Assembly (NCBI RefSeq): GCF_020532625.1
Contig: NZ_JAJAUY010000058.1
Location: 1-35,708, forward strand
From: Streptomyces antimicrobicus
GTDB lineage: Bacteria; Actinomycetota; Actinomycetes; Streptomycetales; Streptomycetaceae
Direction of reading: 5' to 3'
DNA length: 35,708 nt
Shown: positions 17,644 through 24,749 of the stretch, piece by piece
Numbering within the stretch: position 1 is the stretch's first letter
Layout of the letters: each line of letters opens with the position of its first letter
Program-made: the position numbers and the translations under genes
Notes under the pieces: generated by a model
Database searches by the model: none
The model's input: only the letters and a program-made list of their open reading frames with translations
What the model was told of the DNA's origin: nothing

Positions 17644-18606
17644 CTACGCCAGGTGGTCCGGCAGGCCGAACAGCGGGAACCAGCGGGCTGTGTCCAGGAA
17701 GGCGTTCAGGCCCGTGATGCGGCCCGAGGTGATCTCCAGGACCTGGAGGGCCCACGGGGAGTGGCCGCCCGACGGGTTCGGGCGGTACTGGGCGAAGGCC
17801 GGCATGCCGTTGGCCGTGGTGGGCAGGAGGCGGGAGCCCTTGCAGCCTATGCCCTGGTTCAGGTGCCAGGCGGCGATGTCCTGCTTGCCCTGGAGCCACA
17901 GGTCGTACGGCGGCATCGACAGGACCGCGTCCTCGTGGAGGAGGGCCGTGAGGGACGTGATGTCGTACGACTCGAAGGCCTGGAGGTAGCGGGTCAGGAG
18001 TTCCTGCTGCTCGGCGTCCAGGGGGTCCGCCGGTTCCGAGGCCCTGATCTGGTGGGCCGACATCGTGGCCCGGGCGCGCTGGAGGGCGCTGTTCACCGAG
18101 GCGACCGTCGTGTCCAGGAGGGTCGCGACCTCGTCCGCCTTCCAGGACAGGACCTCGCGCAGGATCAGGACGGCCCGCTGCTTCGGGGGCAGGTGCTGGA
18201 GCGCCGACATGAAGGCCAGCCGGATCGACTCCTTGGCCAGGGTGGACTCGGCCGGGTCCGCCGAGAGGACCTTCGCGTCCGGGACCGGCTCCAGCCAGGT
18301 GATCTCGGGGCGGGTGTTCAGGACCGCCGTCGCCTGGCTGCCCTGGTCCGTCAGGTCCATCGGGCGGGCGCGGCGGTTGCCCGCCTTGAGGGCGTCCAGG
18401 CAGACGTTCGTGGCGATGCGGTAGAGCCACGAGCGGAGCGAGGAGCGGCCCTCGAAGCGGTCGTACGAGCGCCAGGCGCGCACGTACGTGTCCTGGACCG
18501 CGTCCTCCGCGTCGAAGGACGAGCCGAGCATGCGGTAGCAGTAACCGGTCAGTTCCACCCTGTACGCGGCCAGTGCCTCGTCCAGGGCCGTCGTCGTCGC
18601 CGTCAT
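17644..18606 (-). CDS. ECF sigma factor with SnoaL-like C-terminal domain
   Basis: RNA polymerase sigma factor of 320 residues. Region 2 (about 10-80) contains YCYRMLGSSFDAEDAVQDTY and LRSWLYRIATNVCLDALKA. Region 4 (about 135-190) contains LPPKQRAVLILREVLSWKAD and VASVNSALQRARATM. The remaining 120 or so residues (LLTRYLQAFESYDITSLTAL, LEITSGRITGLNAFLD) form a SnoaL/NTF2-like domain. ECF groups with this extension (SigX5/SigJ-like) are thought to be controlled by the fused domain rather than by an anti-sigma factor, and none is encoded nearby. ATG 18606 is chosen; an AGGAG lies 13 bases upstream, and the TTG 18636 alternative adds ten unconserved residues. The target promoters are unknown. 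Confidence 0.9.
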   Translation of the reverse strand: MTATTTALDEALAAYRVELTGYCYRMLGSSFDAEDAVQDTYVRAWRSYDRFEGRSSLRSWLYRIATNVCLDALKAGNRRARPMDLTDQGSQATAVLNTRPEITWLEPVPDAKVLSADPAESTLAKESIRLAFMSALQHLPPKQRAVLILREVLSWKADEVATLLDTTVASVNSALQRARATMSAHQIRASEPADPLDAEQQELLTRYLQAFESYDITSLTALLHEDAVLSMPPYDLWLQGKQDIAAWHLNQGIGCKGSRLLPTTANGMPAFAQYRPNPSGGHSPWALQVLEITSGRITGLNAFLDTARWFPLFGLPDHLA

Positions 18607-18652
18607 GTGCGTGACGCTACTCCTGGCCTCTGACAATCGCCGCCGGAGCCGG

Positions 18653-19345
18653 TCACGTGCCGGGCTTGCGGCCGTAGACGTACACGTCGTCGCCGCCCCG
18701 CAGCAGGCCCCAGTACGCCTTGGCGTCCGCGTGGGTCATGTTCACGCAGCCGCCCGAGCCCGGCGGGTTCCACATGCTCTTGTCGGTGGCGTGGAAGGCG
18801 ATGCCGCCGTCGAAGAACTGCGAGTACGGCATCCACACGTTGTACAGCGTCGACCAGTGCTTGATGCTGCGGTAGTAGATCTTGTTGTGGCCGGTGCGGG
18901 TCTCCGTGCCGTCCTTGCCCGTGCGGACCGGGACCGGGCCGTACTTCAGCACGGAGCCGTCCTGGATCCACGACAGCTGGCGGGTCAGGTCCACGCAGGC
19001 GATGCGGCCCACGTTGGTCGGGCAGGCGCCGTCCCGGTTCGGGTTCTTGCCCGCCGCGCGCTGCGCCAGCATCGTGCTCATCGTGCGCCAGGTCAGCGGT
19101 CCGGCGTAGCCCTCGGTCGGGGTGATGCCGTGCTGGGCCTGGAAGGACCTGATGGCCTTGCAGTCCGACGCCGACTGGACGCCGTTGACGGGGAGGCCGA
19201 GGAAGGACTCCACCTGGCGCTGGTACGGCCCCGTGCTCAGGTTGCAGGAGGCGGCCGCGGCGGGGGCCGCCGATATTGCCGTCAGGGGGACGGCCAGCGC
19301 CGCCGCCACGAGCGCGCCCGTCAGTGTGCGTGTCCTCGGCTTCAC
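18653..19345 (-). CDS. Secreted L,D-transpeptidase (YkuD) with putative peptidoglycan-binding domain
   Basis: An exported cell-wall enzyme of 230 residues. It has a Sec signal peptide with cleavage after a run ending SAAPAAAA, a short putative peptidoglycan-binding domain (about 36-100, with VESFLGLPVNGVQSASDCKA and FQAQHGITPTEGYAGPLTW), and a YkuD catalytic domain. The conserved His185 (HAT) and nucleophile Cys200 in GSGGCVNM are present. It forms 3-3 cross-links between meso-diaminopimelate residues, or attaches proteins, in Streptomyces peptidoglycan. It ends 47 bp from the sigma-factor start and reads in the same direction, but there is no overlap to prove co-transcription. An afsA terminator separates it from the signalling locus. 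Confidence 0.92.
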   Translation of the reverse strand: MKPRTRTLTGALVAAALAVPLTAISAAPAAAASCNLSTGPYQRQVESFLGLPVNGVQSASDCKAIRSFQAQHGITPTEGYAGPLTWRTMSTMLAQRAAGKNPNRDGACPTNVGRIACVDLTRQLSWIQDGSVLKYGPVPVRTGKDGTETRTGHNKIYYRSIKHWSTLYNVWMPYSQFFDGGIAFHATDKSMWNPPGSGGCVNMTHADAKAYWGLLRGGDDVYVYGRKPGT

Positions 19346-19391
19346 GCCGTCCCTCCCGATGTTGCGAGCTGCGCCTCCAGTTGTACGGCCT

Positions 19392-19428
19392 CGGAGGCGG
19401 GGCGGGGAAGACCTCCCGTCCGCCTCCG
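19392..19428 (-). terminator. Probable terminator of afsA
   Basis: A 9-bp perfect stem (CGGAGGCGG 19392-19400, CCGCCTCCG 19420-19428) lies 35 bp beyond the minus-strand afsA stop and upstream of the L,D-transpeptidase start. Confidence 0.6.
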
Positions 19429-19462
19429 CCCCCCTCGACTACGCCCGTTGCATGACGTCCGG

Positions 19463-20479
19463 TCAGGAGTGGGCGTAGACCGGCCGCGCGGCCGCGACGA
19501 CCGGCTCGTCCGTCATCAGGCGGGTGGTGCCGACGCGCGCCGTGAACAGGACCTGGCCGTTCTGGTGGATGGTCACCGCGACCTCGCCGGTGCGCAGGTC
19601 CTGCTCCGCCTCGACCCAGGTGGGGGCGTCGAGTTCGGCGAAGCGCGTGAAGCGGGTCTCCATGGCGGTGGCGACCGTCGGCAGCGGCCCCGACACCACG
19701 TGGGCCGCCTGCCGGGCCGCCTCCAGGAGGAGGGCGCCGGGGACGTGGTCGACGGGGTGGTCGAAGAGGACCGGGTGGGAGGTGTCCACGCGCAGCTGCC
19801 AGCGGTTGGCGACGCGGGTGGCGGCCAGGACGACGTTCTCGCGCAGCTTGTGCCCGACCCGGTGGGCGGGCAGCGGCAGCGGGACCGGGACGGTGGCGGC
19901 CAGGGCCGCTTCCTTGTCGGCGTACGCGCCGCGCAGCCGGCGGTAGACGGCGGGCGCGTGGACGGTGAAGCGGGTCTCGGCGCTGCCGAGCCGGACGCCG
20001 TCGCGGCGGGCCTCGACGTGCAGGGACAGGGCGGCCAGCGAGCCGCGGCGGTGGAGCACGTCGTGGCAGTCGACGTAGAGGGTGACCTCGGCCGGGAGCA
20101 GGCCGGCGCGCAGGGCCTCGGTGCCGGGCTCGGTGCGGTAGCTGAAGTGCTCCCAGATGAGGTGGTGGCCGAACGGAACGGTGTACGCCGCATGGGAGAG
20201 GAGCGGGAAGACCTGACGAACCGTTTCCGCGAACAGCATCGGGTCATGGACACCGTGGCGCGAGCGGTAGAAGCTGTGCGAGCGCGGCCACTGGGCGGTG
20301 ACGGTGAAGGCGTCGTCGTCGGTCCGGTGCCAGCCCGTCAGGAGGACCTCGGCGAGGGCCGCCTTGTGCACGTACTCACGGGGGACGGTGGTGGTGACGG
20401 TGGCGGGCGGCTCGGCCGGCCCGCCGAACGTGAACCGGGAGGCGGCGCCGGACTGGTGCTGGGCGTACTCGAACTCCAT
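19463..20479 (-). CDS. afsA: AfsA-family gamma-butyrolactone biosynthesis protein
   Basis: Cytoplasmic enzyme of 338 residues with two AfsA hot-dog repeats. The first contains PREYVHKAALAEVLLTGWHR and HDPMLFAETVRQVFPLLSHA. The second contains LFDHPVDHVPGALLLEAARQ and AFELD-like FTRFAELDAPTWVEAE. AfsA condenses a beta-ketoacyl-ACP with dihydroxyacetone phosphate, the committed step to A-factor-type signals. ATG 20479 has AGGGGG seven bases upstream. An upstream in-frame GTG (20722) would add about 81 unconserved residues and is rejected. It is divergent from the ArpA-type receptor, with operator-like copies at 20731 and 20850 between them. That implies the signal controls its own synthesis through the receptor. 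Confidence 0.93.
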   Translation of the reverse strand: MEFEYAQHQSGAASRFTFGGPAEPPATVTTTVPREYVHKAALAEVLLTGWHRTDDDAFTVTAQWPRSHSFYRSRHGVHDPMLFAETVRQVFPLLSHAAYTVPFGHHLIWEHFSYRTEPGTEALRAGLLPAEVTLYVDCHDVLHRRGSLAALSLHVEARRDGVRLGSAETRFTVHAPAVYRRLRGAYADKEAALAATVPVPLPLPAHRVGHKLRENVVLAATRVANRWQLRVDTSHPVLFDHPVDHVPGALLLEAARQAAHVVSGPLPTVATAMETRFTRFAELDAPTWVEAEQDLRTGEVAVTIHQNGQVLFTARVGTTRLMTDEPVVAAARPVYAHS

Positions 20480-20587
20480 GTGGATCCCCCTGAAGAATGT
20501 GCATACGGGCACGGGCGTGGCTCGGGCTTGCTCGGGCGTCGTCGCTCGGAACGCGGAACGCCGATCGGGCTTGGTGCGGGCCGTGGC

Positions 20588-20608
20588 GCGGTGTGCGGTG
20601 TGCGGTGT
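20588..20608. repeat. Three tandem copies of GCGGTGT in the afsA leader
   Basis: GCGGTGT occurs three times head to tail within the long non-coding leader (20480-20730) between afsA and its putative promoter region. No function is apparent; it may be slippage. Confidence 0.7.
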
Positions 20609-20730
20609 GCCGGGCGTGGTGGCACGGGCATGGCTCAGGCGTGGCGCTGGTGTGGCACGACAGGCGGGGCGCCAGCGGGGTGAGGGGCGGAACCGGAGTT
20701 CCCCCTGTGGCTGACCCGTCACGGCTTAAA

Positions 20731-20748
20731 GTAGAGAGTGCTCGTTTT
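20731..20748 (-). promoter_or_regulatory. Receptor operator-like site, afsA side
   Basis: On the minus strand this reads AAAACGAGCACTCTCTAC, matching the copies at 22532, 22562 and 20850. The core is an imperfect palindrome (AGCGAGT/ACTCTCT type), and TACTTT at its downstream edge could be a -10 box for afsA. It lies about 250 bp before the afsA start, so a long leader is implied. Confidence 0.6.
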
Positions 20749-20849
20749 GTTTGTCGAGTGGGAAGCGATTGAAACCCGAGAGTGGCTTGATCTGACCGCC
20801 TCAGGATGCGTTGATCGTCCCTGAGGACCCCATGGGCGCTTCGCATAAC

Positions 20850-20867
20850 ATAGAGGGCGTTCGCTTT
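20850..20867 (-). promoter_or_regulatory. Receptor operator-like site, receptor side
   Basis: On the minus strand this reads AAAGCGAACGCCCTCTAT, the most divergent of the four copies. It lies 50-68 bp upstream of the receptor start at 20918, a good place for autoregulation. TAACAT at 20846-20851 on the plus strand could be the receptor -10 element. Confidence 0.55.
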
Positions 20868-20917
20868 TTTGCGATGGGGGACCGTCAGATAGCCATCCAG
20901 TGGTAGTTGGAGTGATC

Positions 20918-21595
20918 GTGTCGCAGCCAAGGCAAGCCCGAGCCATCCGGACCCGGGAGAAGATCATCCGGGCCGCAGCCGAGGTGTTCGACGAGAGCGG
21001 CTTCTCCGGCGCGAGCATGAACAAGATCGTGCGCAGGGCCGAGACGACCATGGGGGCGATGTACTTCCACTTCGCGTCCAAGGAGGAGATCGCCCAGACG
21101 GTCATGAACGAGCAGGCGGCCGACCTCACCTTCCCGGACGGCGAGGACGGACTCCAGCGGCTGCTCGACATCAACCTCGAGGTCGCCCACCAGATGCGCA
21201 CCAACGTGCTGTTCCGCGCGGGCGTCCGCCTGGCCGTTGAGCAGGGAGATTTCGGGATGCGGGACGCCGCTCCCTACCAGCTGTGGACCGAGCTGTTCCG
21301 GGAGCAGCTGCAGGCCGCGGCCCGCCGCGGCGAGCTGCTGCCGGGGGTGGACACGGCCGAGTTCGCCGAGATCCTCGTCGGCGCGTACACGGGCACCCAG
21401 CTGATGTCCAACATCACCACCGGCCGCGAGAACCTGATAGAGCGCATCGCGACGCTCTGGCGCTACCTGCTGCCCTCCATCGCCTCGCCCGAGGTGATCG
21501 CCCGCCTCGACCTCACCGGCCGGGCCGCCGCCGCCCGGAAGCGGGCGCGGAAGGCGGCCGGGGCGGCGGGCGAGAAGGTGTCCGAGAAGGCCTGA
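20918..21595 (+). CDS. ArpA/ScbR-type gamma-butyrolactone receptor (TetR family)
   Basis: A TetR-family repressor of 225 residues. The N-terminal HTH (about 10-60) contains KIIRAAAEVFDESGFSGASM, MNKIVRRAETTMGAMYFHFA and then SKEEIAQTV; the FHF-SKEE pattern is typical of butyrolactone receptors. The larger C-terminal part is the ligand-binding and dimerisation domain. The end is a basic Ala/Lys/Arg tail (RKRARKAAGAAGEK). GTG 20918 is chosen because GGAG (20909-20912) lies five bases upstream; GTG 20900 would add six residues. It is divergent from afsA, the classic receptor/synthase layout. Likely targets are its own promoter, afsA and the TetR/MmyB intergenic region, which all carry the same motif. 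Confidence 0.9.
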   Translation: MSQPRQARAIRTREKIIRAAAEVFDESGFSGASMNKIVRRAETTMGAMYFHFASKEEIAQTVMNEQAADLTFPDGEDGLQRLLDINLEVAHQMRTNVLFRAGVRLAVEQGDFGMRDAAPYQLWTELFREQLQAAARRGELLPGVDTAEFAEILVGAYTGTQLMSNITTGRENLIERIATLWRYLLPSIASPEVIARLDLTGRAAAARKRARKAAGAAGEKVSEKA

Positions 21596-21603
21596 GCGCG
21601 CGT

Positions 21604-21623
21604 CCGGGGTCGTGCGACCCCGG
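21604..21623. terminator. Terminator between convergent tetR genes
   Basis: A perfect 9-bp stem (CCGGGGTCG, CGACCCCGG) with a very small loop lies nine bases after the receptor stop. It can serve the receptor and possibly the convergent second tetR gene. Confidence 0.7.
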
Positions 21624-21739
21624 CTCCCGAGGCGCTCGTGCCGCGGGTGTCGCCGCGGCCAACTGTGCGGTCTGCAGGGAGAAGTGGTGATTCGTCAGGC
21701 GCCCGGAGGTTGCCTGGAGGTTGCCCGGCAGGGTTGATT

Positions 21740-22453
21740 TCAGGCCATCGTCGGGTCGTCGTAGGGTCCGTCCGCCCGGTCGGACCCCTCCGTCGGGGCC
21801 GTCGCCGCCCCGGACGTACGAGGTCCGGGCCGGGGCCGGGTGCGCCGGCCGGCGATCCCGTACCAGAGCACCTCCCACACTTCGGCCAGCCGGCCCCGTA
21901 CGCCCCACGTGCCACCGAGCGGCGCCCCGTGCGCCCGCAGCACCGAGAGCTCCAGGTTCGCCACCACGCACGCCACCAGGGCGCCCGCGAGCTCCTGGTC
22001 CTCCTCCTCCGCCAGTTCGCCCCTGCGGTGCGCCTGCGCCAGCAGCGTGCGCACCGCCGGCACCCAGGCCTCCAACCAGTCGTGCTTGAGCGGCAGTTCG
22101 CGCGAGAGCCGCGCCGCCGCCTGCACCACCGGCTCCCGCTCCAGCAGCTCCGCCAGCGCCTGCGTGATCTCGGCGACGGCCGCGGCGGGGGAGTGGGGGG
22201 CGGCGGCGATGCGGTCCACCGCCTCCCGGGTCAGCTCGCTGCCGCGTTCGCAGACCGCCTCCGCCAGCTCGTTCTTGGCGGGGAAGTGGAACGTCAGGGC
22301 CCCGATGGTGGCCATGGCCGCCCGGCTGATGCGGGTCAAGGAGGTGCCCGCGTACCCGCGGTGGGCGAACTCCTCGCCCGCCGCCTGGATGAGGAGGGCC
22401 CGGGTGCGGCCCGCCCGCTCCTGCTTGATCCCTGCCCGTTCGCGGTTCGTCAT
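21740..22453 (-). CDS. Second butyrolactone-receptor-like TetR regulator
   Basis: A TetR protein of 237 residues with the same subfamily hallmarks: LLIQAAGEEFAHRGYAGTSL, SRAAMATIGALTFHFPAKNE and then LAEAV. It has a distinct ligand domain and a proline/arginine-rich tail. Streptomyces butyrolactone loci often carry a true receptor plus one or more pseudo-receptors that answer to antibiotics or late signals; this may be the second type. ATG 22453 is used, with AAGGGG about ten bases upstream; longer frames run through the operator region. It is convergent with the receptor and divergent from the MmyB-type regulator, sharing an intergenic region with two operator-like copies. Confidence 0.88.
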   Translation of the reverse strand: MTNRERAGIKQERAGRTRALLIQAAGEEFAHRGYAGTSLTRISRAAMATIGALTFHFPAKNELAEAVCERGSELTREAVDRIAAAPHSPAAAVAEITQALAELLEREPVVQAAARLSRELPLKHDWLEAWVPAVRTLLAQAHRRGELAEEEDQELAGALVACVVANLELSVLRAHGAPLGGTWGVRGRLAEVWEVLWYGIAGRRTRPRPGPRTSGAATAPTEGSDRADGPYDDPTMA

Positions 22454-22531
22454 GTGTGTGGCCCCTTGCGGTGGTCGGCGTCGTTCCGGCCCCCCGGCCG
22501 AGTCGTACTGGATGTAGCATCCCAGAAAAAC

Positions 22532-22549
22532 AAAGCGAGTACTCTCTAT
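22532..22549 (+). promoter_or_regulatory. Receptor operator-like site, copy A
   Basis: AAAGCGAGTACTCTCTAT contains the perfect palindrome GAGTACTC and a wider AGCGAGT/ACTCTCT dyad. TATGGT at its right edge could be a -10 box for the MmyB-type gene. Copy B starts 30 bp downstream, so two dimers would sit on the same DNA face over about three helical turns. Confidence 0.68.
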
Positions 22550-22561
22550 GGTGTAGAAAAA

Positions 22562-22579
22562 AGAGCGAGCATTCTCTAC
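22562..22579 (+). promoter_or_regulatory. Receptor operator-like site, copy B
   Basis: AGAGCGAGCATTCTCTAC matches copy A at 14 of 18 positions. It lies 31-49 bp upstream of the MmyB-type start and 109-126 bp upstream of the divergent tetR start. Confidence 0.65.
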
Positions 22580-22610
22580 GCTTCCGGTGGATGTGAGGAG
22601 GAGATGCACG

Positions 22611-23483
22611 ATGACTCGTAACGGACCGGCGCCCTCCGCCGCAGCCGCGCGACCCCAGAGACGCGTGGACCCCAAGCTCGCCGAACTCGGCAACTTCCTC
22701 GCCGAGCGCCGCGCCGAGGTCACCCCCCAGCAGGTCGGACTGCCCCGCGGGGCGGCCCGCCGGGTGCCCGGGCTGCGCCGCGAGGAGGTCGCGATGCTCG
22801 CCGGCATCGGCGCCTCCTGGTACGCCTGGATCGAGCAGGGCCGGGCCAAGAACGTCTCCCCGGAGATCCTCGGCGCCATCGCCCAGGTGCTCCGGCTCGA
22901 CGAGGCCCAGCGCCTGTACGCGATGCGCCTCGCCGGGTACGCCCCGGCCGGGCGCCCGCAGGCGTGCCCGGACGACGACCTGCCGCTGCTGCTCCAGATC
23001 GTGGACGGCTTCCTCCCTTCCCCGGCCTACGTCCTCAACCCCTACTGGGACGTGACGGTTGCGAACGCCACCGCGACGCGCCTGCTCGGCCTGACCGGCG
23101 AGCGGCCCAACTACCTGGAGACGCTCTTCCTGGATCCGGCGGCGCCCGAGCGGCTGCCGCACTGGGAGCAGGAGGCGGCCGCCGCGGTGGCCGCCTTCCG
23201 CGTGCAGAGCGGCGACCTGCTCGCCGACGCCCGGCTGGCCGGCCTGGTCGGCGCGCTGAGCGAGCGCAGCGCGCTGTTCGCCTCGCTCTGGGCCCGGCAC
23301 CTGGTCGCCGACAGCGGCGGCGCCACCCAGCTCGTACGCCATCCGGAGCTGGGGGAGCTGGAGTTCACCCGGGTCTCGATGTGCCTGAGCGGCCGGCCCG
23401 GGATGCAGGTGATCCTGCTCAGTCCGCAGTTCGGCACCGCCGAGCTGACCGAACAGTTCGCCGGCCTCGGCGCCCGGGTCTGA
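22611..23483 (+). CDS. MmyB-type helix-turn-helix regulator
   Basis: A cytoplasmic transcription factor of 290 residues. The N-terminal XRE-type HTH (about 20-90) has the family hallmarks RRVPGLRREEVAMLAGIGAS and WYAWIEQGRAKNVSPEIL. The C-terminal MmyB ligand-binding domain begins near residue 110 (VDGFLPSPAYVLNPYWDVTV) and ends with LELEF-like GELEFTRVSMCLSGRPGMQV. MmyB-like domains are thought to bind a fatty-acid-like ligand through a PAS-like pocket, which would suit a locus making an acyl-derived signal. ATG 22611 is preceded by GGAGGAG at 22597-22603; the GTG 22587 alternative lacks this. It is divergent from the second tetR gene over a region with two operator-like sites. Confidence 0.9.
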   Translation: MTRNGPAPSAAAARPQRRVDPKLAELGNFLAERRAEVTPQQVGLPRGAARRVPGLRREEVAMLAGIGASWYAWIEQGRAKNVSPEILGAIAQVLRLDEAQRLYAMRLAGYAPAGRPQACPDDDLPLLLQIVDGFLPSPAYVLNPYWDVTVANATATRLLGLTGERPNYLETLFLDPAAPERLPHWEQEAAAAVAAFRVQSGDLLADARLAGLVGALSERSALFASLWARHLVADSGGATQLVRHPELGELEFTRVSMCLSGRPGMQVILLSPQFGTAELTEQFAGLGARV

Positions 23484-23548
23484 CCCCCGCGCGCCGGCCA
23501 CCCGACCGCACCCCCTCCGTCCCTCCTCCGTCCCCCCGGCGGAACCCG

Positions 23549-23624
23549 GCACCACCGCACGAGCGCGACCGCACCACCGCACGAAGGCGACCGCAGCACC
23601 GCACGAGCGCGACCGCACCACCGC
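23549..23624. repeat. 22-bp tandem repeat, three copies plus a partial fourth
   Basis: Units start at 23549, 23571 and 23593, each beginning GCACCACCGCACGA or a close variant and ending GCGACC; a partial fourth starts at 23615. They fill the gap between the MmyB-type gene and the hydrolase gene. Units differ by one or two bases, so the array is recent or maintained. Confidence 0.85.
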
Positions 23625-23686
23625 GCACCCCCGGCACCACCGCACACCCCGAGCACAAGAGAACAAGAAGAGAAGAGGAAGGTCCC

Positions 23687-24562
23687 ATGGCGACGGCCAC
23701 CCCGTGGAACACCCCGGCCCGCACGCCGCGTTCGCTGACCCTCGGCGAGCACAAGGTCACCTGGCTGCCCGACGGCTTCGTGCAGCTCGACCCGCGGCGC
23801 TGGCTGCCCGGCACCACGGACGCCGACTGGGCCGGCGAGAACGCCGGCCTGCTCGACCCCGAGGGCTACCTGGCCGCCTCCATCGGCGCGCTGCTGATCG
23901 AGTACCGCGGCCGCGCGATGCTCGTCGACGCCGGCTTCGGCCCGCACGACATCCCCGCCGCGCACACCCACCCCACGCTCGGCGTCCTCGTCGGCGGCGC
24001 CCTGCCGGCCGCGCTGGCGAGCACCGGCGTGGACCCGGCCGCGGTCGAGCTGATCGCGTTCAGCCACCTGCACGACGACCACTTCGGCTGGGCCTTCCGC
24101 CCGGGCCAGGGCGCCGCGACGCCGTTCACCGCGGCGGTGTTCGCCGCCTCCGCCGCCGAGTGGGCGGGCTGGCCGCAGCAGCCGGACGGCAGCGGCGGAC
24201 GGCTGCGGGCCGTGGCCGACGGCGAGGAGGTCTTCCCCGGCGTGACGGCCCGGGTGACCCCCGGGCACACCGCGGGCCACACCTCGTACGTCCTGCGGGC
24301 GGGCGGGCGCCGGCTCATCGCCTTCGGCGACGTGTTCCACACCCCGGCCCAGTTCGCCCGGCCCGACTGGCCGGTGGCCATGGACGCGCTGCCCGAGCAG
24401 GGCGTCGCCTCCCGGCAGGCCCTGCTCGCCGAACTCGCCGAGCCCGGCACCGTCGCCTTCGCCAACCACTTCGCCGACGTCGTCTTCGGACGGCTCGACC
24501 TGACCTCGGGAACGGCCCGCTGGGAACCGCTGGAAGAAACTCGCGACCACATTCACAACTAG
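23687..24562 (+). CDS. Metallo-beta-lactamase-fold hydrolase (lactonase-like)
   Basis: A cytoplasmic MBL-fold enzyme of 291 residues. Metal ligands are HLHDDH (HxHxDH) in SHLHDDHFGW near residue 128, His in GHTAGHT near residue 193, Asp in AFGDVFHTP and a final His in FANHFAD. This is the layout of AHL-lactonase-like and related hydrolases. ATG 23687 follows AGAGGAAGG. Placed inside a butyrolactone signalling locus, it could open the lactone ring of the signal or a pathway intermediate; that role is inference. It is probably its own unit, since repeats precede it and a 9-bp hairpin follows it. Other MBL substrates (thioesters, phosphodiesters) are possible. Confidence 0.85.
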   Translation: MATATPWNTPARTPRSLTLGEHKVTWLPDGFVQLDPRRWLPGTTDADWAGENAGLLDPEGYLAASIGALLIEYRGRAMLVDAGFGPHDIPAAHTHPTLGVLVGGALPAALASTGVDPAAVELIAFSHLHDDHFGWAFRPGQGAATPFTAAVFAASAAEWAGWPQQPDGSGGRLRAVADGEEVFPGVTARVTPGHTAGHTSYVLRAGGRRLIAFGDVFHTPAQFARPDWPVAMDALPEQGVASRQALLAELAEPGTVAFANHFADVVFGRLDLTSGTARWEPLEETRDHIHN

Positions 24563-24579
24563 CTTGCGATTTCGCTCCA

Positions 24580-24606
24580 CCCGGCCCCAGAATTCGTGGG
24601 GCCGGG
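24580..24606 (+). terminator. Terminator after the MBL-fold hydrolase
   Basis: A perfect 9-bp stem (CCCGGCCCC 24580-24588, GGGGCCGGG 24598-24606) with a 9-nt loop starts 18 bases after the stop. Confidence 0.72.
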
Positions 24607-24749
24607 AATTTCGCATGCGCCCGCCCGTGACCCGCCCAGAACCCGGCCATTTCCCGCCCGCGGTGGCCTGTTGGTGGCGGCAATAGGTGCTGGAATGGCA
24701 CCATCAAGGAAGGCTGTGGCGCGCTCGGTTCTGCTGGAACCATTGAGGC

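Noticed and set aside
20480..20722. In-frame N-terminal extension of AfsA from GTG 20722
   Set aside because: The extra residues are unlike AfsA, and AGGGGG lies at correct spacing from ATG 20479.
21513..23666. Very long minus-strand frame spanning tetR2 and mmyB
   Set aside because: It is a high-GC shadow frame; the two real genes on opposite strands have intact motifs and ribosome binding sites.
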